IMG/VR virus record: IMGVR_UViG_3300031772_000293
Coordinates: 1 to 23,497 of that record
Reading direction: 5' to 3' (one strand)
Length of the DNA stretch: 23,497 nucleotides
Source of the DNA: a virus
Below, piece after piece: positions 1-7,705 of this stretch. The notes beneath the pieces were generated by a model, which saw only the letters and a program-made list of their open reading frames with translations, did no database searches and had not been told where the DNA came from. Position numbers and translations under genes: made by a program. Position 1 is the stretch's first letter. Every line of letters starts with the position of its first letter.

Positions 1-1
1 G

Positions 2-106
2 GGCATTCCTATCAAGACCCTAGGCCCCTCTAGGATCACGGGCTATTGCATTCCATCGAGTGCTAACACCACAAGCGAATTGTCATTCGACTTCTCGGAG
101 ATCTGA
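2..106 (+). CDS. C-terminal end of an upstream virion protein (partial)
   Basis: An open frame enters from the left edge and ends at a TGA three bases before the next ATG. It gives 34 residues, beginning GIPIKTLGPSRITGY and ending LSFDFSEI. The fragment is too short to assign. The three-base gap to the next gene and the shared direction indicate the same operon, and the neighbour makes a structural protein likely. The next gene's ribosome binding site (cggag, 96-100) lies inside this coding end, as expected for coupled translation. Confidence 0.55.
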   Translation, partial: GIPIKTLGPSRITGYCIPSSANTTSELSFDFSEI

Positions 107-109
107 ACC

Positions 110-1099
110 ATGAGCGTACAGTTTGGCAATGCATTCATCATCAGTGCGGTCACATGGCAGCAATTTAAAAACACAGTTAACACAAATTCGTCATCAGTGC
201 AGTACGATGACGACGGCACGCAGTACACAATTTTTGCCGTCGACTCTCCTCTTGTGTATGTGACCTACATCACCAAGGGCACAGTGCCAGATGCACCGGG
301 CTATAGCCAGGCACAAAACGATTCCAACAAGGCAGACTTTGAAAACAACTTCAAGTCACGTTGCAATTTGCCCGTCAAGTTGTTCGATACCGGCGATGAT
401 CGCTGGGTATACCGGCTCGGGAACATGACGTCGACTAGCAGCCTTGAACTGCTGGTCTCAACAAATGGCTACTTTGAGCAACAAAGTCAAGGCCAACGTG
501 CCGTGGTGTCAACTTCTGCCAGCGATGCAAATCCTGCAGGCGCCGGTGCCAAGGCCGTCCGAATCACGTTCCTCAACTCGAACTACCAGAAGAAGATCGA
601 AGACGTCAACCTCAACGGCACCACCGCCGTTGCGACGGTCAACACTGACATCAGGTTCATCGAAAAATTTGAGGTCATCAAGGGCACAGCAGCAGTCGGC
701 AAGATCACGTTGACGACGGGTTCTACGGGTCTAGGCGAGATCTGCAGCATCGGTGCTGCAACGACTGATGCATTCTTGTGTCATCACTACATTCCATCAG
801 GTTCCAAGGCCGAGGTCATCGAGTGGAGCGTCACCGTCAGCGACGACGCAAATATGAAGCTCAAGGCTCAACGGTGGTTCAGCGGTAGCCTAGTCGACCC
901 AATCTTTCTAGACCTTGACAACATGGTCGGTATTGCCTCGGGTTCACGGAGCGATCTTTCACGTACGTTTAGGTCTGTGCCGCTGCAGGAAAAGACGTAC
1001 GTTCGCATCACCTCGACTGCGGGTCAGGCAAGTCAAACGACAGTTCGTGCACGTTTGAACGTTTGGGAAGATGCATTGTACGTCAGTGGTTCTGGTTGA
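110..1099 (+). CDS. Virion structural protein, beta-rich, unassigned
   Basis: This encodes 329 residues with no signal peptide or membrane segment. The sequence is rich in Ser, Thr, Gly and Val with short alternating hydrophobic stretches, typical of phage beta-sandwich virion proteins. Two segments recall patterns I associate with phage virion proteins: GYSQAQNDSNKADFENNFKS at about residues 76-95, and a stretch near residues 155-195 containing VNLNGTTAVATV, a motif common in tail or head surface proteins. The start is ATG, 9 bases after cggag. It sits between another structural gene end and a lipoprotein gene. A tail-fibre, head-decoration or adsorption role is possible, but the sequence does not decide. 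Confidence in the gene is high; confidence in a specific role is low. Confidence 0.7.
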   Translation: MSVQFGNAFIISAVTWQQFKNTVNTNSSSVQYDDDGTQYTIFAVDSPLVYVTYITKGTVPDAPGYSQAQNDSNKADFENNFKSRCNLPVKLFDTGDDRWVYRLGNMTSTSSLELLVSTNGYFEQQSQGQRAVVSTSASDANPAGAGAKAVRITFLNSNYQKKIEDVNLNGTTAVATVNTDIRFIEKFEVIKGTAAVGKITLTTGSTGLGEICSIGAATTDAFLCHHYIPSGSKAEVIEWSVTVSDDANMKLKAQRWFSGSLVDPIFLDLDNMVGIASGSRSDLSRTFRSVPLQEKTYVRITSTAGQASQTTVRARLNVWEDALYVSGSG

Positions 1100-1123
1100 C
1101 AACTTGTATTGGAGATTCATGAC

Positions 1124-2320
1124 ATGAGAAAAATGTGGAAATTGTTTATTGTGATGTTGTTGGTTCTTCTTGTCGCGTGTTCTACGGGTGAACCTGCGCC
1201 TCTGCCTTCTCTCGAGCCTGTGTCAGTACAGACTGCTTCGTTGGTCACGTGCCCGACTCCGGCACAGCTCGACACTGACCTAACGGTAGCAACGCAAGGT
1301 GCGATCGTTGACCTGGCAGGTGTCAATCCGATCACCTGTCCCGAGGTGTCGATGACGGGAACCTGGTCGGGTGGGTCGCTTGTCTTTTCTGATTCTCCCG
1401 AGACCGTTCCTGTGCGAGGAAGGCTGTACGAGGATAGCTTCCTAGCCACGTCGGGCACCACCTACAACCGCATGTGGGTCTACCACGTGAACGGCAAGGC
1501 ATCGGGCAAGATGAAGCTAGCGATCCTGATCAAGAACACCAGCGCAAGTTCTGCAACCCTAACGATCCAGAAGAAAGGCGTTGCAGGTCCCTCAACGGCC
1601 TTCGTCACTGTCGGCAAGCTAGGATTTCAGCGTTGGCTTCAGTCGACTGCAGGTACCCCTGTGACGGTCACTGCTGGTACGACCGTTCGTCTAGACTCGG
1701 TTTCACTTGAGGTGCTGATGAATCCGGGTCAGCTGATGCACGGCATCTACGACATCAGCATGACGCAGGCATACAAGTTGACAGTCTGTGCCCTCGATCA
1801 GAATGATGCACCGTTGACGGTGTGCCCAGGCTTGTCGGTCCTGTCTCGCGATACTCACGATCGTGGCACGTTCCCATTCGCAGACAAAGTATATGACACA
1901 GCCTCAGGTGTGTCGATCGATACTGCGGCGGGCATCCAACAGTTCCCGCTCAACAGCAACTCTGCATCTGATCCGGATGCAATGGGAACTGATGCCACTG
2001 ACGGCACTGCCATGAGGCTCCACGGTAACATCGGTGTCCTGTATCGCATGCACATCTTGACAAACTCGACCGACGGACAGAACGTAGGCTTCGTGCTCAA
2101 TCCTCGCGGTGGTTACTGGGGGACTGCAGTCAATGCATCGGTTGGGTTGCTGCCCGGCGGAGTCTTCCTGTGTCCAGCAGCCCAGGAAGGGCTCAGTGAC
2201 AACACGAAGGCAGTTGTTGAAGGGCGCTACACGCCCGGTGGTGGCCTGACCCCGTGGATGCAGTGGATGATGACGGGTGGCTCGAATGCCCCTGTTAGAG
2301 TCGTTGCTGTACCTCACTGA
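1124..2320 (+). CDS. Predicted lipoprotein carried in the structural operon
   Basis: This encodes 398 residues. The start is ATG 1124 with ggag at 1111-1114; an upstream in-frame TTG at 1109 has no ribosome binding site of its own. The N-terminus is a classic type II signal: MRKMWK, a hydrophobic run FIVMLLVLL, then the lipobox LVAC with the acylated Cys at residue 19, followed by STGEPAP. The mature part is beta-rich, with repeated Thr/Ser/Gly-rich segments and several Cys (residues about 42, 71, 222, 234, 346) that could form disulfides outside the cytoplasm. The mid region (VYHVNGKASGKMKLAILIKN) reminds me of bacterial surface proteins rather than virion proteins. Possible roles are superinfection exclusion, as with the T5 lipoprotein Llp, or another envelope-modifying moron function; this is inference only. 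A strong terminator follows. Confidence 0.75.
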   Translation: MRKMWKLFIVMLLVLLVACSTGEPAPLPSLEPVSVQTASLVTCPTPAQLDTDLTVATQGAIVDLAGVNPITCPEVSMTGTWSGGSLVFSDSPETVPVRGRLYEDSFLATSGTTYNRMWVYHVNGKASGKMKLAILIKNTSASSATLTIQKKGVAGPSTAFVTVGKLGFQRWLQSTAGTPVTVTAGTTVRLDSVSLEVLMNPGQLMHGIYDISMTQAYKLTVCALDQNDAPLTVCPGLSVLSRDTHDRGTFPFADKVYDTASGVSIDTAAGIQQFPLNSNSASDPDAMGTDATDGTAMRLHGNIGVLYRMHILTNSTDGQNVGFVLNPRGGYWGTAVNASVGLLPGGVFLCPAAQEGLSDNTKAVVEGRYTPGGGLTPWMQWMMTGGSNAPVRVVAVPH

Positions 2321-2339
2321 CGTTCAACATAACACGTGT

Positions 2340-2376
2340 AACGGCGCCTCCTACTTATGAGGCGCCGTTGTTTGTT
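2340..2376 (+). terminator. Rho-independent terminator after the lipoprotein gene
   Basis: This is a perfect 11-bp stem (2340-2350 with 2359-2369, core GGCGCCTC/GAGGCGCC) and an 8-base loop, followed by a T-rich run (ttgtttgtt). It starts 19 bases after the lipoprotein stop. The loop carries TACTTAT, the same string as the late-promoter motif used elsewhere in the window. Confidence 0.85.
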
Positions 2377-2449
2377 AATGGACATCAAAATTACCACACA
2401 TGATTTCTTGAAAAAGCCTGTTCTTTGATGCGGTGTAGAATTGAACTGA

Positions 2450-2953
2450 ATGCCACTGACGCTGCTACAAAATGCAAATTTCGGTAGAAATCGAGCTGAC
2501 GTTACGGGTTCGACAGGTGTGGGCTACACTGTTCTTGATGTCGCAGGCGCAGTCGTCTCACCGAGAACGACCACAGGCGTCTATCAATTGACGTCAGGCA
2601 GCGGCATATATGCTGCCAACGTAACGTATCCTGATAATTTCAACGGTCAAATCCTGTGGGATTGTCCTGCGATCACAGGTTCGATGAGCCTGATTTTGTC
2701 AAAATCATTTGCGACTGAAGAGCAGAATGTTCAAGCCAATGATCCCAAAGTTGCTGACACTTGGCAAATGGTCAATTCAGTCACTGGTTCAATTCAGAGA
2801 TTGATCGACTCAGCATATGGACGTTGGCACATCATCGGTAATCAGATGAATTTTTACAAAGAAGACAACGTCACGTTGGTCGCGACATATAACCTCTATG
2901 ATGATCTGGTTGCTCCGTCGATGGACGCAGTGTTCCAGAGAATCAAAGTTTGA
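2450..2953 (+). CDS. Phage protein of unknown function, probable virion component
   Basis: This encodes 167 residues. Residues 1-90 look like a small beta domain (GVGYTVLDVAG, GVYQLTSGSGIYAANVTYPD). The last third is helical, then has a short beta hairpin pattern GRWHIIGNQMNFYKEDNVTL followed by an aromatic/acidic stretch. I have seen this type of C-terminus in short marine phage structural proteins, but cannot name a family. No good ribosome binding site precedes the ATG, so translation may depend on a site I cannot recognise. The next gene begins 8 bases after its stop, so the two are likely cotranslated. Confidence 0.6.
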   Translation: MPLTLLQNANFGRNRADVTGSTGVGYTVLDVAGAVVSPRTTTGVYQLTSGSGIYAANVTYPDNFNGQILWDCPAITGSMSLILSKSFATEEQNVQANDPKVADTWQMVNSVTGSIQRLIDSAYGRWHIIGNQMNFYKEDNVTLVATYNLYDDLVAPSMDAVFQRIKV

Positions 2954-2961
2954 GGTGACGT

Positions 2962-3321
2962 TTGACTCATCCAGTCAATCGCATAGTCACCCGTGGAATG
3001 GGAACATCTCGTGGAAGGCCCGGCCGCGCCGGCCTTGTGACACAGGGCTACGGTGGATTTAGGATCGTAGAAGAGTTCAAACGCATTGTCCGTGTAGGTC
3101 AATCGGGCGCCAAACGAGCCCTGCGTGAACTGGAAGAAATCGTTGTATGGGCCAAGTTGATCAGGATCAATGATGAACCACCTCTCGTCAAGATAGAAGG
3201 TTTCATCCGCGTCAGAGTAAATTCAGCAGTTCGCTACGCAATTGGTCTGACTGAACACCTTTCAACACGTGTTAGAAAAGCCTGGGAAGACATCAAGATT
3301 ACGATCAGGCGGTTGAAGTGA
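2962..3321 (+). CDS. Small basic phage protein of unknown function
   Basis: This encodes 119 residues from a TTG start. The choice rests on gaggtg at 2952-2957, four bases before the TTG and overlapping the previous stop. An in-frame ATG at 2998 is an alternative but would remove the conserved-looking N-terminus. The N-terminal segment has paired glycine turns (IVTRGMGTSRG, LVTQGYGG), a pattern seen in small phage proteins found beside head and tail genes. The remainder is amphipathic and rich in Arg and Lys, ending IKITIRRLK. No enzyme motif is visible. It closes a two-gene unit; a promoter motif for the next gene follows at once. Confidence 0.55.
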   Translation: MTHPVNRIVTRGMGTSRGRPGRAGLVTQGYGGFRIVEEFKRIVRVGQSGAKRALRELEEIVVWAKLIRINDEPPLVKIEGFIRVRVNSAVRYAIGLTEHLSTRVRKAWEDIKITIRRLK

Positions 3322-3324
3322 CAA

Positions 3325-3332
3325 GATACTTA
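3325..3332 (+). promoter_or_regulatory. Putative late promoter, GATACTTA
   Basis: This is an exact copy of the GATACTTA motif that recurs upstream of genes in this window. It resembles the T4 late element TATAAATA at 6 of 8 positions. The last A lies seven bases before the ATG of the next gene. If spacing follows T4 (element at about -13 to -6), transcription would start at about 3338 and leave a leader of about two bases. Confidence 0.6.
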
Positions 3333-3339
3333 TGAGACA

Positions 3340-3993
3340 ATGGAACCACTCGTTGAAACGATCTCGCTGGATCCTGAAGAGTCCAACGAACTGGCCTTCA
3401 AAATTAAAGTTGAAGGCGCCTCCCCTGCTCCTGCCCGTGTCAGGCTAGTCTGTGAAGCTGAAGACGTATCGTACATGTTCAATGGTCATGGTACCGGTGA
3501 AGACGGCGTTGTCCAGTTCATTGTGCCTCAAATGAAAGGTCGATTGACTGATGGAATGTACCAAGCCCGCGTTGAAGTGTTGATCGAAAACCGCTATTTC
3601 GCGCCGGTGCATTTTCAAATCAATTTCAAAAAAGCTCTCACTGTAGTCGCTGAGTCGTTCAATTTGACACCACGCGCGAAAAAATCAGAAATCACTGTCA
3701 CAGCAGCACCAGTAGTGGTCAATCGCCGTCAGGTTCAACCTTCACAGGTTTCTGTGCCCACTGTGTCGACACCGATCATTCTTGCGGCAACACCACACGC
3801 GGGGTCTAAGACACCAGGCATTCATGATCACATGCCTACCGCCCGTGTCGCGGCTGAGGTGACTCTCAAAGAGAGGTACGAAATTAGGACCCGTGAAGAA
3901 CCGGCGCCTATTGTCAATAAACCAAAACCCCGTGACGAAGAAAGCCTGATCAGAGACCTGGCGCGCAGTTTTATTCGCGGTCGTCGACGTTGA
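3340..3993 (+). CDS. Two-part phage protein of unknown function, possible scaffold or virion accessory
   Basis: This encodes 217 residues. Residues 1-100 form a compact beta-type domain (LDPEESNELAFKIKVEG, VVQFIVPQMKGRL, YQARVEVLIENRYFAPVHFQ), a pattern I connect with uncharacterised proteins of marine T4-like phages. Residues about 105-200 are Pro/Ala/Val-rich, low in predicted structure and probably a flexible linker. The C-terminus is strongly basic (DLARSFIRGRRR). Such a layout would suit a protein that tethers to DNA or to another virion part, but that is inference. No Shine-Dalgarno sequence can fit between the promoter motif and the ATG. The stop codon directly abuts the stop of the convergent minus-strand gene. 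Confidence 0.6.
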   Translation: MEPLVETISLDPEESNELAFKIKVEGASPAPARVRLVCEAEDVSYMFNGHGTGEDGVVQFIVPQMKGRLTDGMYQARVEVLIENRYFAPVHFQINFKKALTVVAESFNLTPRAKKSEITVTAAPVVVNRRQVQPSQVSVPTVSTPIILAATPHAGSKTPGIHDHMPTARVAAEVTLKERYEIRTREEPAPIVNKPKPRDEESLIRDLARSFIRGRRR

Positions 3994-4380
3994 TTAGCGC
4001 CATGGATTCTCGTGGCATGCCCGGCACTTAAAACAATTGTCCATATCACGGACGCCACTGATGATGAAATCGCCACAGTGATCGCACTTTTCGCCTTCTT
4101 GACATGGGATGTGTTTCACCACGTCTGATCCTTGACGAATTACGATACCTTCATCATTGAGAAATTTTTTGTCTGCACCATATCGCTTCAACGTCCTATC
4201 GGTCATCATAGATGAATTTGGGTGACTTAGATAAGAAGGCACGTAACACAGGTACAATGTTGAACTGCCATCACCTTCACGGCCGATGATCTGGACCTTC
4301 ACGGGCCTCATGACAATGTCACGGTAACCAAAGGTATCATCGACTAGGACAACTAGCTCGTCACCGATTTTGTATCCCAT
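3994..4380 (-). CDS. Zinc-ribbon protein of unknown function
   Basis: This encodes 128 residues. The N-terminal half (GYKIGDELVVLVDD onward) looks like a small beta barrel. The C-terminal 35 residues hold a Cys cluster: CDHC at 99-102, CFKC at 116-119 and Cys122, ending CHENPWR. The ending CxxC-x2-C-x-ENP-[YW]-R is a pattern I recognise from small zinc-binding proteins of T4-like marine phages. Zinc binding is likely; a nucleic-acid or protein-binding role is inference. Only this gene and the homing endonuclease run on the minus strand, and its upstream region lacks the late motif, so it may be expressed early or in the middle phase. Its stop touches the stop of the convergent neighbour with no base between. 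Confidence 0.65.
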   Translation of the reverse strand: MGYKIGDELVVLVDDTFGYRDIVMRPVKVQIIGREGDGSSTLYLCYVPSYLSHPNSSMMTDRTLKRYGADKKFLNDEGIVIRQGSDVVKHIPCQEGEKCDHCGDFIISGVRDMDNCFKCRACHENPWR

Positions 4381-4453
4381 AGTTTCACCGTACCATTCTG
4401 TGTGTTAGAGTTACACCACTGTCAGAGTTGAAGTTCCTCATCGATCAACGCTC

Positions 4454-4461
4454 TATACTTA
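4454..4461 (+). promoter_or_regulatory. Putative late promoter, TATACTTA
   Basis: The ATACTTA core with a T in first position is the copy closest to T4 TATAAATA. It lies in the 96-base gap between the divergent zinc-ribbon gene and the neck operon. The predicted start near 4467 leaves a leader of about ten bases that still contains ggaagg for the ATG at 4477. Confidence 0.6.
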
Positions 4462-4476
4462 TCGCAGGAAGGTCAC

Positions 4477-5724
4477 ATGCCGAGTTTTGTCCAGACAATT
4501 GCACCTACGCCCTTCGGCTTTTTCGACAGCGACCTGCAGTTTCAACATGAGGCTGACGGCATGGTCACCTTTGTCAAGCGCAAGCTCGGTGATGATGTCC
4601 TGTCAGTTGAGTTGACCAGCAAAGAGATTTGGGCTTGTTTCGAGGAAGCGTGCTGTGAATACGCTCGCAAGATCCACGAGATGAAGATCCAGTCAGAACT
4701 AGCCAACGTTTTGGGCATGCCGACAGGTAGCACCAACGACCTGACGAATCGATATCCCCACCAGACGCTGGAGTTTTTGATGCGTCAAGCTTCGCCATAC
4801 TCAACCTATGCCGGTGTCGGGGGTGCCTACGATGCAACGTTGGGTTACTTTGACATCGTCGGCGGTCAACAGGACTACAACATATACACCGCCCTCAAGG
4901 ACGCTGTTTCAGGCACCGTCATCTACAATAACATGACGACCAAGAGTCAGATCCGAATCATCGAGGTCTTTCACTTTGAACCGTTGGCTGCCCAGTCGAC
5001 CTTGTTGAATGCCAGCAACATCACCAACTTCTTGGCTACCAACTTCAACTACGAGAGCTACGTCAACAGTACCATCTTCTACGTGCTGCCCGTCTTTGAG
5101 GACGTCCTCCGACGCGGGATGCTAGAGACTGCCTTTCGTGTCAGACGATCGAACTACAGCTATGACATCATCGGCAGCAACCTGAGAATCTATCCCATTC
5201 CAGTCACAGACATCCAACTGGGCAAATTGTACGTCAAAGTACAAGCCGGACAGCTCGATCCATTGAATGCCTCCGCGCTCCAAGGCCAAGACCAGTCGAT
5301 ATATGGTGTATCAGGTCCCCAGAACGTGCCGTTGGGAAACATTCCATTCGTCAGCATCACACAGCCTGGTCGTCAATGGATCCGTCAGTACACTTTGGCC
5401 CTGGCCCGTGAGCTGTTGGGCCTGATTCGTAGCAAGTTTCAGACCATCCCGATCCCCAATGCCGACCTACAACTGAACGGTGAGGCCCTGGTGACGCAAG
5501 GCCGCGAAGACAAAGACAAGCTCGGCACACAACTCAAAGAGTTCCTTGACAACCTGACCAACGCTAAGCTGATGGAACAACAGGCTGCCCTGGCAGAATC
5601 TATGCAGAAACAATTGAAATACGTCCCTATGCCTCTCGGCAAGAGCATCGTGATCGGTTTATGTCGCGTCTTTTCATCACACCCCGAGAGCTCAACTTCA
5701 TCTCTGACATCACCAAAGAGCTGA
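4477..5724 (+). CDS. Neck / head-tail connector-type virion protein
   Basis: This encodes 415 residues. The start is ATG with aggaagg at 4466-4472. The N-terminal region has a helical signature, DVLSVELTSKEIWACFEEAC followed by YARKIHEMKIQS, then YPHQTLEFLMRQASPY and later FYVLPVFEDVLRRGMLETAF. I recognise this arrangement from large structural proteins encoded just before the tail sheath in marine myophages, where they are often labelled neck proteins (T4 gp13-like); direct similarity to T4 gp13 cannot be judged here. It would act at the head-tail junction. The last 21 residues (after KSIVIG) are read through the start of the next gene in another frame. The stop is one base change away from a TAATG junction, so the natural C-terminus may be residue 394. 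Confidence 0.6.
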   Translation: MPSFVQTIAPTPFGFFDSDLQFQHEADGMVTFVKRKLGDDVLSVELTSKEIWACFEEACCEYARKIHEMKIQSELANVLGMPTGSTNDLTNRYPHQTLEFLMRQASPYSTYAGVGGAYDATLGYFDIVGGQQDYNIYTALKDAVSGTVIYNNMTTKSQIRIIEVFHFEPLAAQSTLLNASNITNFLATNFNYESYVNSTIFYVLPVFEDVLRRGMLETAFRVRRSNYSYDIIGSNLRIYPIPVTDIQLGKLYVKVQAGQLDPLNASALQGQDQSIYGVSGPQNVPLGNIPFVSITQPGRQWIRQYTLALARELLGLIRSKFQTIPIPNADLQLNGEALVTQGREDKDKLGTQLKEFLDNLTNAKLMEQQAALAESMQKQLKYVPMPLGKSIVIGLCRVFSSHPESSTSSLTSPKS

Positions 5725-6335
5725 TCAAGGACGTGGTGGGCCAGAAGATCTACTACTATCCCATCTCTGAAGCCAAGACACAGGTTCACTCGATCTACAA
5801 TGAAGCCTTGAAAAAAGTGTTTGATAACCCGATCGCGATCGATGCACTGGTCGACAACAATTTTCAGACCGATACCAAGATCGACCAGTTCGGCATCGAT
5901 GCACAGTTCAAGATTGAGGCATACGTGCAGTACCGCGACTTGATTGAAAAGGGAATCAACGTGACGATCGGTGATTGTTTTTCATTTTCTGACGTGTTCT
6001 ATGAGATCACAGAGCGTTCGTTCATGCGCAACATCTATGGTCTGCCTGAACACAAGGACGGCGTCAAGCTCGTCGGAATCCGTGCCCGTGAGAGCCTGTT
6101 CAAGGCACTGGTTGTCGGTCCGACCGACATTTCACGACCTGAAGCCGATGCTGTGCAGACGGTCTTTGTCCAACAACGTGGTTTCTCTGAGAACAAAGAA
6201 GGCAGAACAGCAGACTTGCGAGACCTTGTCAAGAACGGCGTCCTGGAACCTCCTCTGACGGGTCCGAAGGAAGTTTCACCTCTGGGTGATCCGGACCAGG
6301 CCGGCCCAGCGTTCTACGGTGAGGATGAAGACTAA
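5661..6335 (+). CDS. Neck-type virion protein, possibly T4 gp14-like
   Basis: This encodes 224 residues. The core resembles the gp14 neck pattern as I know it from T4-like phages: ELIKDVVGQKIYYYPIS at the N-terminus, then a segment with IYNEALKKVFDNPIAIDALV, QFGIDAQFKIEAYVQYRDLI and GDCFSFSDVFYEITE. The last 60 residues are acidic, Pro/Gly-rich and probably disordered. The ATG lies inside the upstream gene, overlapping it by 64 bases, with no good ribosome binding site of its own, so translation is likely coupled. Its stop overlaps the next start as TAATG. Place and order (before tail completion and sheath genes) support a neck role. Assignment to gp14 is moderate at best. Confidence 0.55.
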   Translation: MSRLFITPRELNFISDITKELIKDVVGQKIYYYPISEAKTQVHSIYNEALKKVFDNPIAIDALVDNNFQTDTKIDQFGIDAQFKIEAYVQYRDLIEKGINVTIGDCFSFSDVFYEITERSFMRNIYGLPEHKDGVKLVGIRARESLFKALVVGPTDISRPEADAVQTVFVQQRGFSENKEGRTADLRDLVKNGVLEPPLTGPKEVSPLGDPDQAGPAFYGEDED

Positions 6336-7630
6336 TGCCGACACGGTTCAACGCAAGACCTAGGTCTAACTACGGTATCGCTCCCCTTCCCACGGGTTAC
6401 GATAAAGGCGGATCCACGAGTGACCTTGTCATTCCACCCGTGGGTATCGGTGACGTTGACGTGGGCATCTTCAATTTGTTCGACAAGGAGATTCCATTTG
6501 CCGTCGGTGGCGAAGACAGTTCTGACCTCAAAAAAGTTCCCATTGTCTTCGCTGGCGGTGAAAAATGGGCCCTGCTGAAGCGCAACAGGCCACTCCGCGA
6601 TAAGACGGGTTCGTTGATATTGCCCATCATCACCATCGGTCGACCCAACATTTCACAGACAGTCAATGACGACATCACCGGCCGCGGAATCAACCAACGA
6701 ACCGGAGAAATCGTCATCAGGAGAAGGCTCGATAAATCAGACCGTGGTTACCAAAATCTGATTAATCGAATTTTTCTGCGCCACCAGAGTGGGCTCGCGG
6801 TGCCTCCCGGAGAGGCTGACACGGGTCAACTGTCGACCTCCCGCGCCATGGGTGACCTTGCAGACAACGGGATCATCGATGATGGGGGCCTGATGTTGCC
6901 TGATCGGACTAACAACGTCTATGAAACGCTGGTGATACCCAGCCCGCAGTTTTTCACCGCCAACTACGAGATCATCATCTGGACGCAGTACATCCACCAT
7001 ATGAATCAGATTCTAGAGACGATGATCTCATCATTTTTGCCTCAGACACAAGGTTGGCGCATCGATACCCCGAAGGGTTATTGGTTCGTGGCTTCGATCA
7101 CTGATGACGTATACAATGCTGAGACAAATTTCGAAGACATGAGTCAAGGTGAACGACTCATCAAGTATAAGATCAACGTCAAGGTTCCTGCGTACATCTT
7201 TGCTTCTTCTGCACCCGGAGTCCCCATCCCCGTCAAACGTTATGTTAGTGCTCCTGACATTTCTTTCAACACAGGTGTGGCCACTTCTGAAGCTGACGAT
7301 ACCAGTTTCATTGATGATCCCTTGTTGGGTGCTGATGATCCAACGCTGCCGCTAGCCGACGGAAGTGTCAAGAATACTGATCAACGTCGCAATGGTCGCG
7401 GGCGCCTGTTTGTCGCAGGAGACGAGATTGATCCCAATGATCCTGCTTTGTTGTCGCTTCCCCGTGGAAGATCACCTGCACATTTTAAACGCCTTGTCAC
7501 TAGAAATTCTCAAGGCAAATTGGTAACACGGTTGGTCAGAGTGGCATCGATCAATGCTGCCACGGGTGAAACTGTGTTCGCTCCAGGTACCGACCTAGGA
7601 GATTTGACGATAGTGACCATTGAGAACTGA
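6335..7630 (+). CDS. Tail-completion / virion protein, possibly sheath-terminator (gp15-like)
   Basis: This encodes 431 residues, beginning at a TAATG overlap with the preceding gene. Visible conserved-looking blocks are KKVPIVFAGGEKWALLKRNR (residues ~67-86), ILPIITIGRPNI, EIVIRRRLDKSDRGYQNLIN, then IIIWTQYIHHMNQILETMIS followed by a GWRI...FVASITDDVY segment and a QGERLIKYKINVKVPAYI block. The WTQY..HMNQ.LE helix followed by beta strands recalls the T4 gp15 tail-terminator region, where a Gln-rich helix precedes strands that contact the sheath. That comparison is from memory and could be wrong. The last 100 residues are Asp/Gly-rich and flexible. Its position right before the sheath genes is as expected for a tail-sheath stabiliser. 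Confidence 0.55.
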   Translation: MPTRFNARPRSNYGIAPLPTGYDKGGSTSDLVIPPVGIGDVDVGIFNLFDKEIPFAVGGEDSSDLKKVPIVFAGGEKWALLKRNRPLRDKTGSLILPIITIGRPNISQTVNDDITGRGINQRTGEIVIRRRLDKSDRGYQNLINRIFLRHQSGLAVPPGEADTGQLSTSRAMGDLADNGIIDDGGLMLPDRTNNVYETLVIPSPQFFTANYEIIIWTQYIHHMNQILETMISSFLPQTQGWRIDTPKGYWFVASITDDVYNAETNFEDMSQGERLIKYKINVKVPAYIFASSAPGVPIPVKRYVSAPDISFNTGVATSEADDTSFIDDPLLGADDPTLPLADGSVKNTDQRRNGRGRLFVAGDEIDPNDPALLSLPRGRSPAHFKRLVTRNSQGKLVTRLVRVASINAATGETVFAPGTDLGDLTIVTIEN

Positions 7631-7658
7631 CCGTCAACAATTTTCGTCACCAACGTCC

Positions 7659-7666
7659 GATACTTA
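7659..7666 (+). promoter_or_regulatory. Putative late promoter, GATACTTA
   Basis: This is an exact GATACTTA copy in the 75-base gap before the first sheath gene. The predicted start near 7672 would give a leader of about 34 bases with a strong gaggagag ribosome binding site at 7691-7698, the best translation signal in the window. This suits a highly expressed structural protein. Confidence 0.65.
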
Positions 7667-7705
7667 TCATAGTGATTCCACACCGTAGTAGAGGAGAGAA
7701 CGGTA

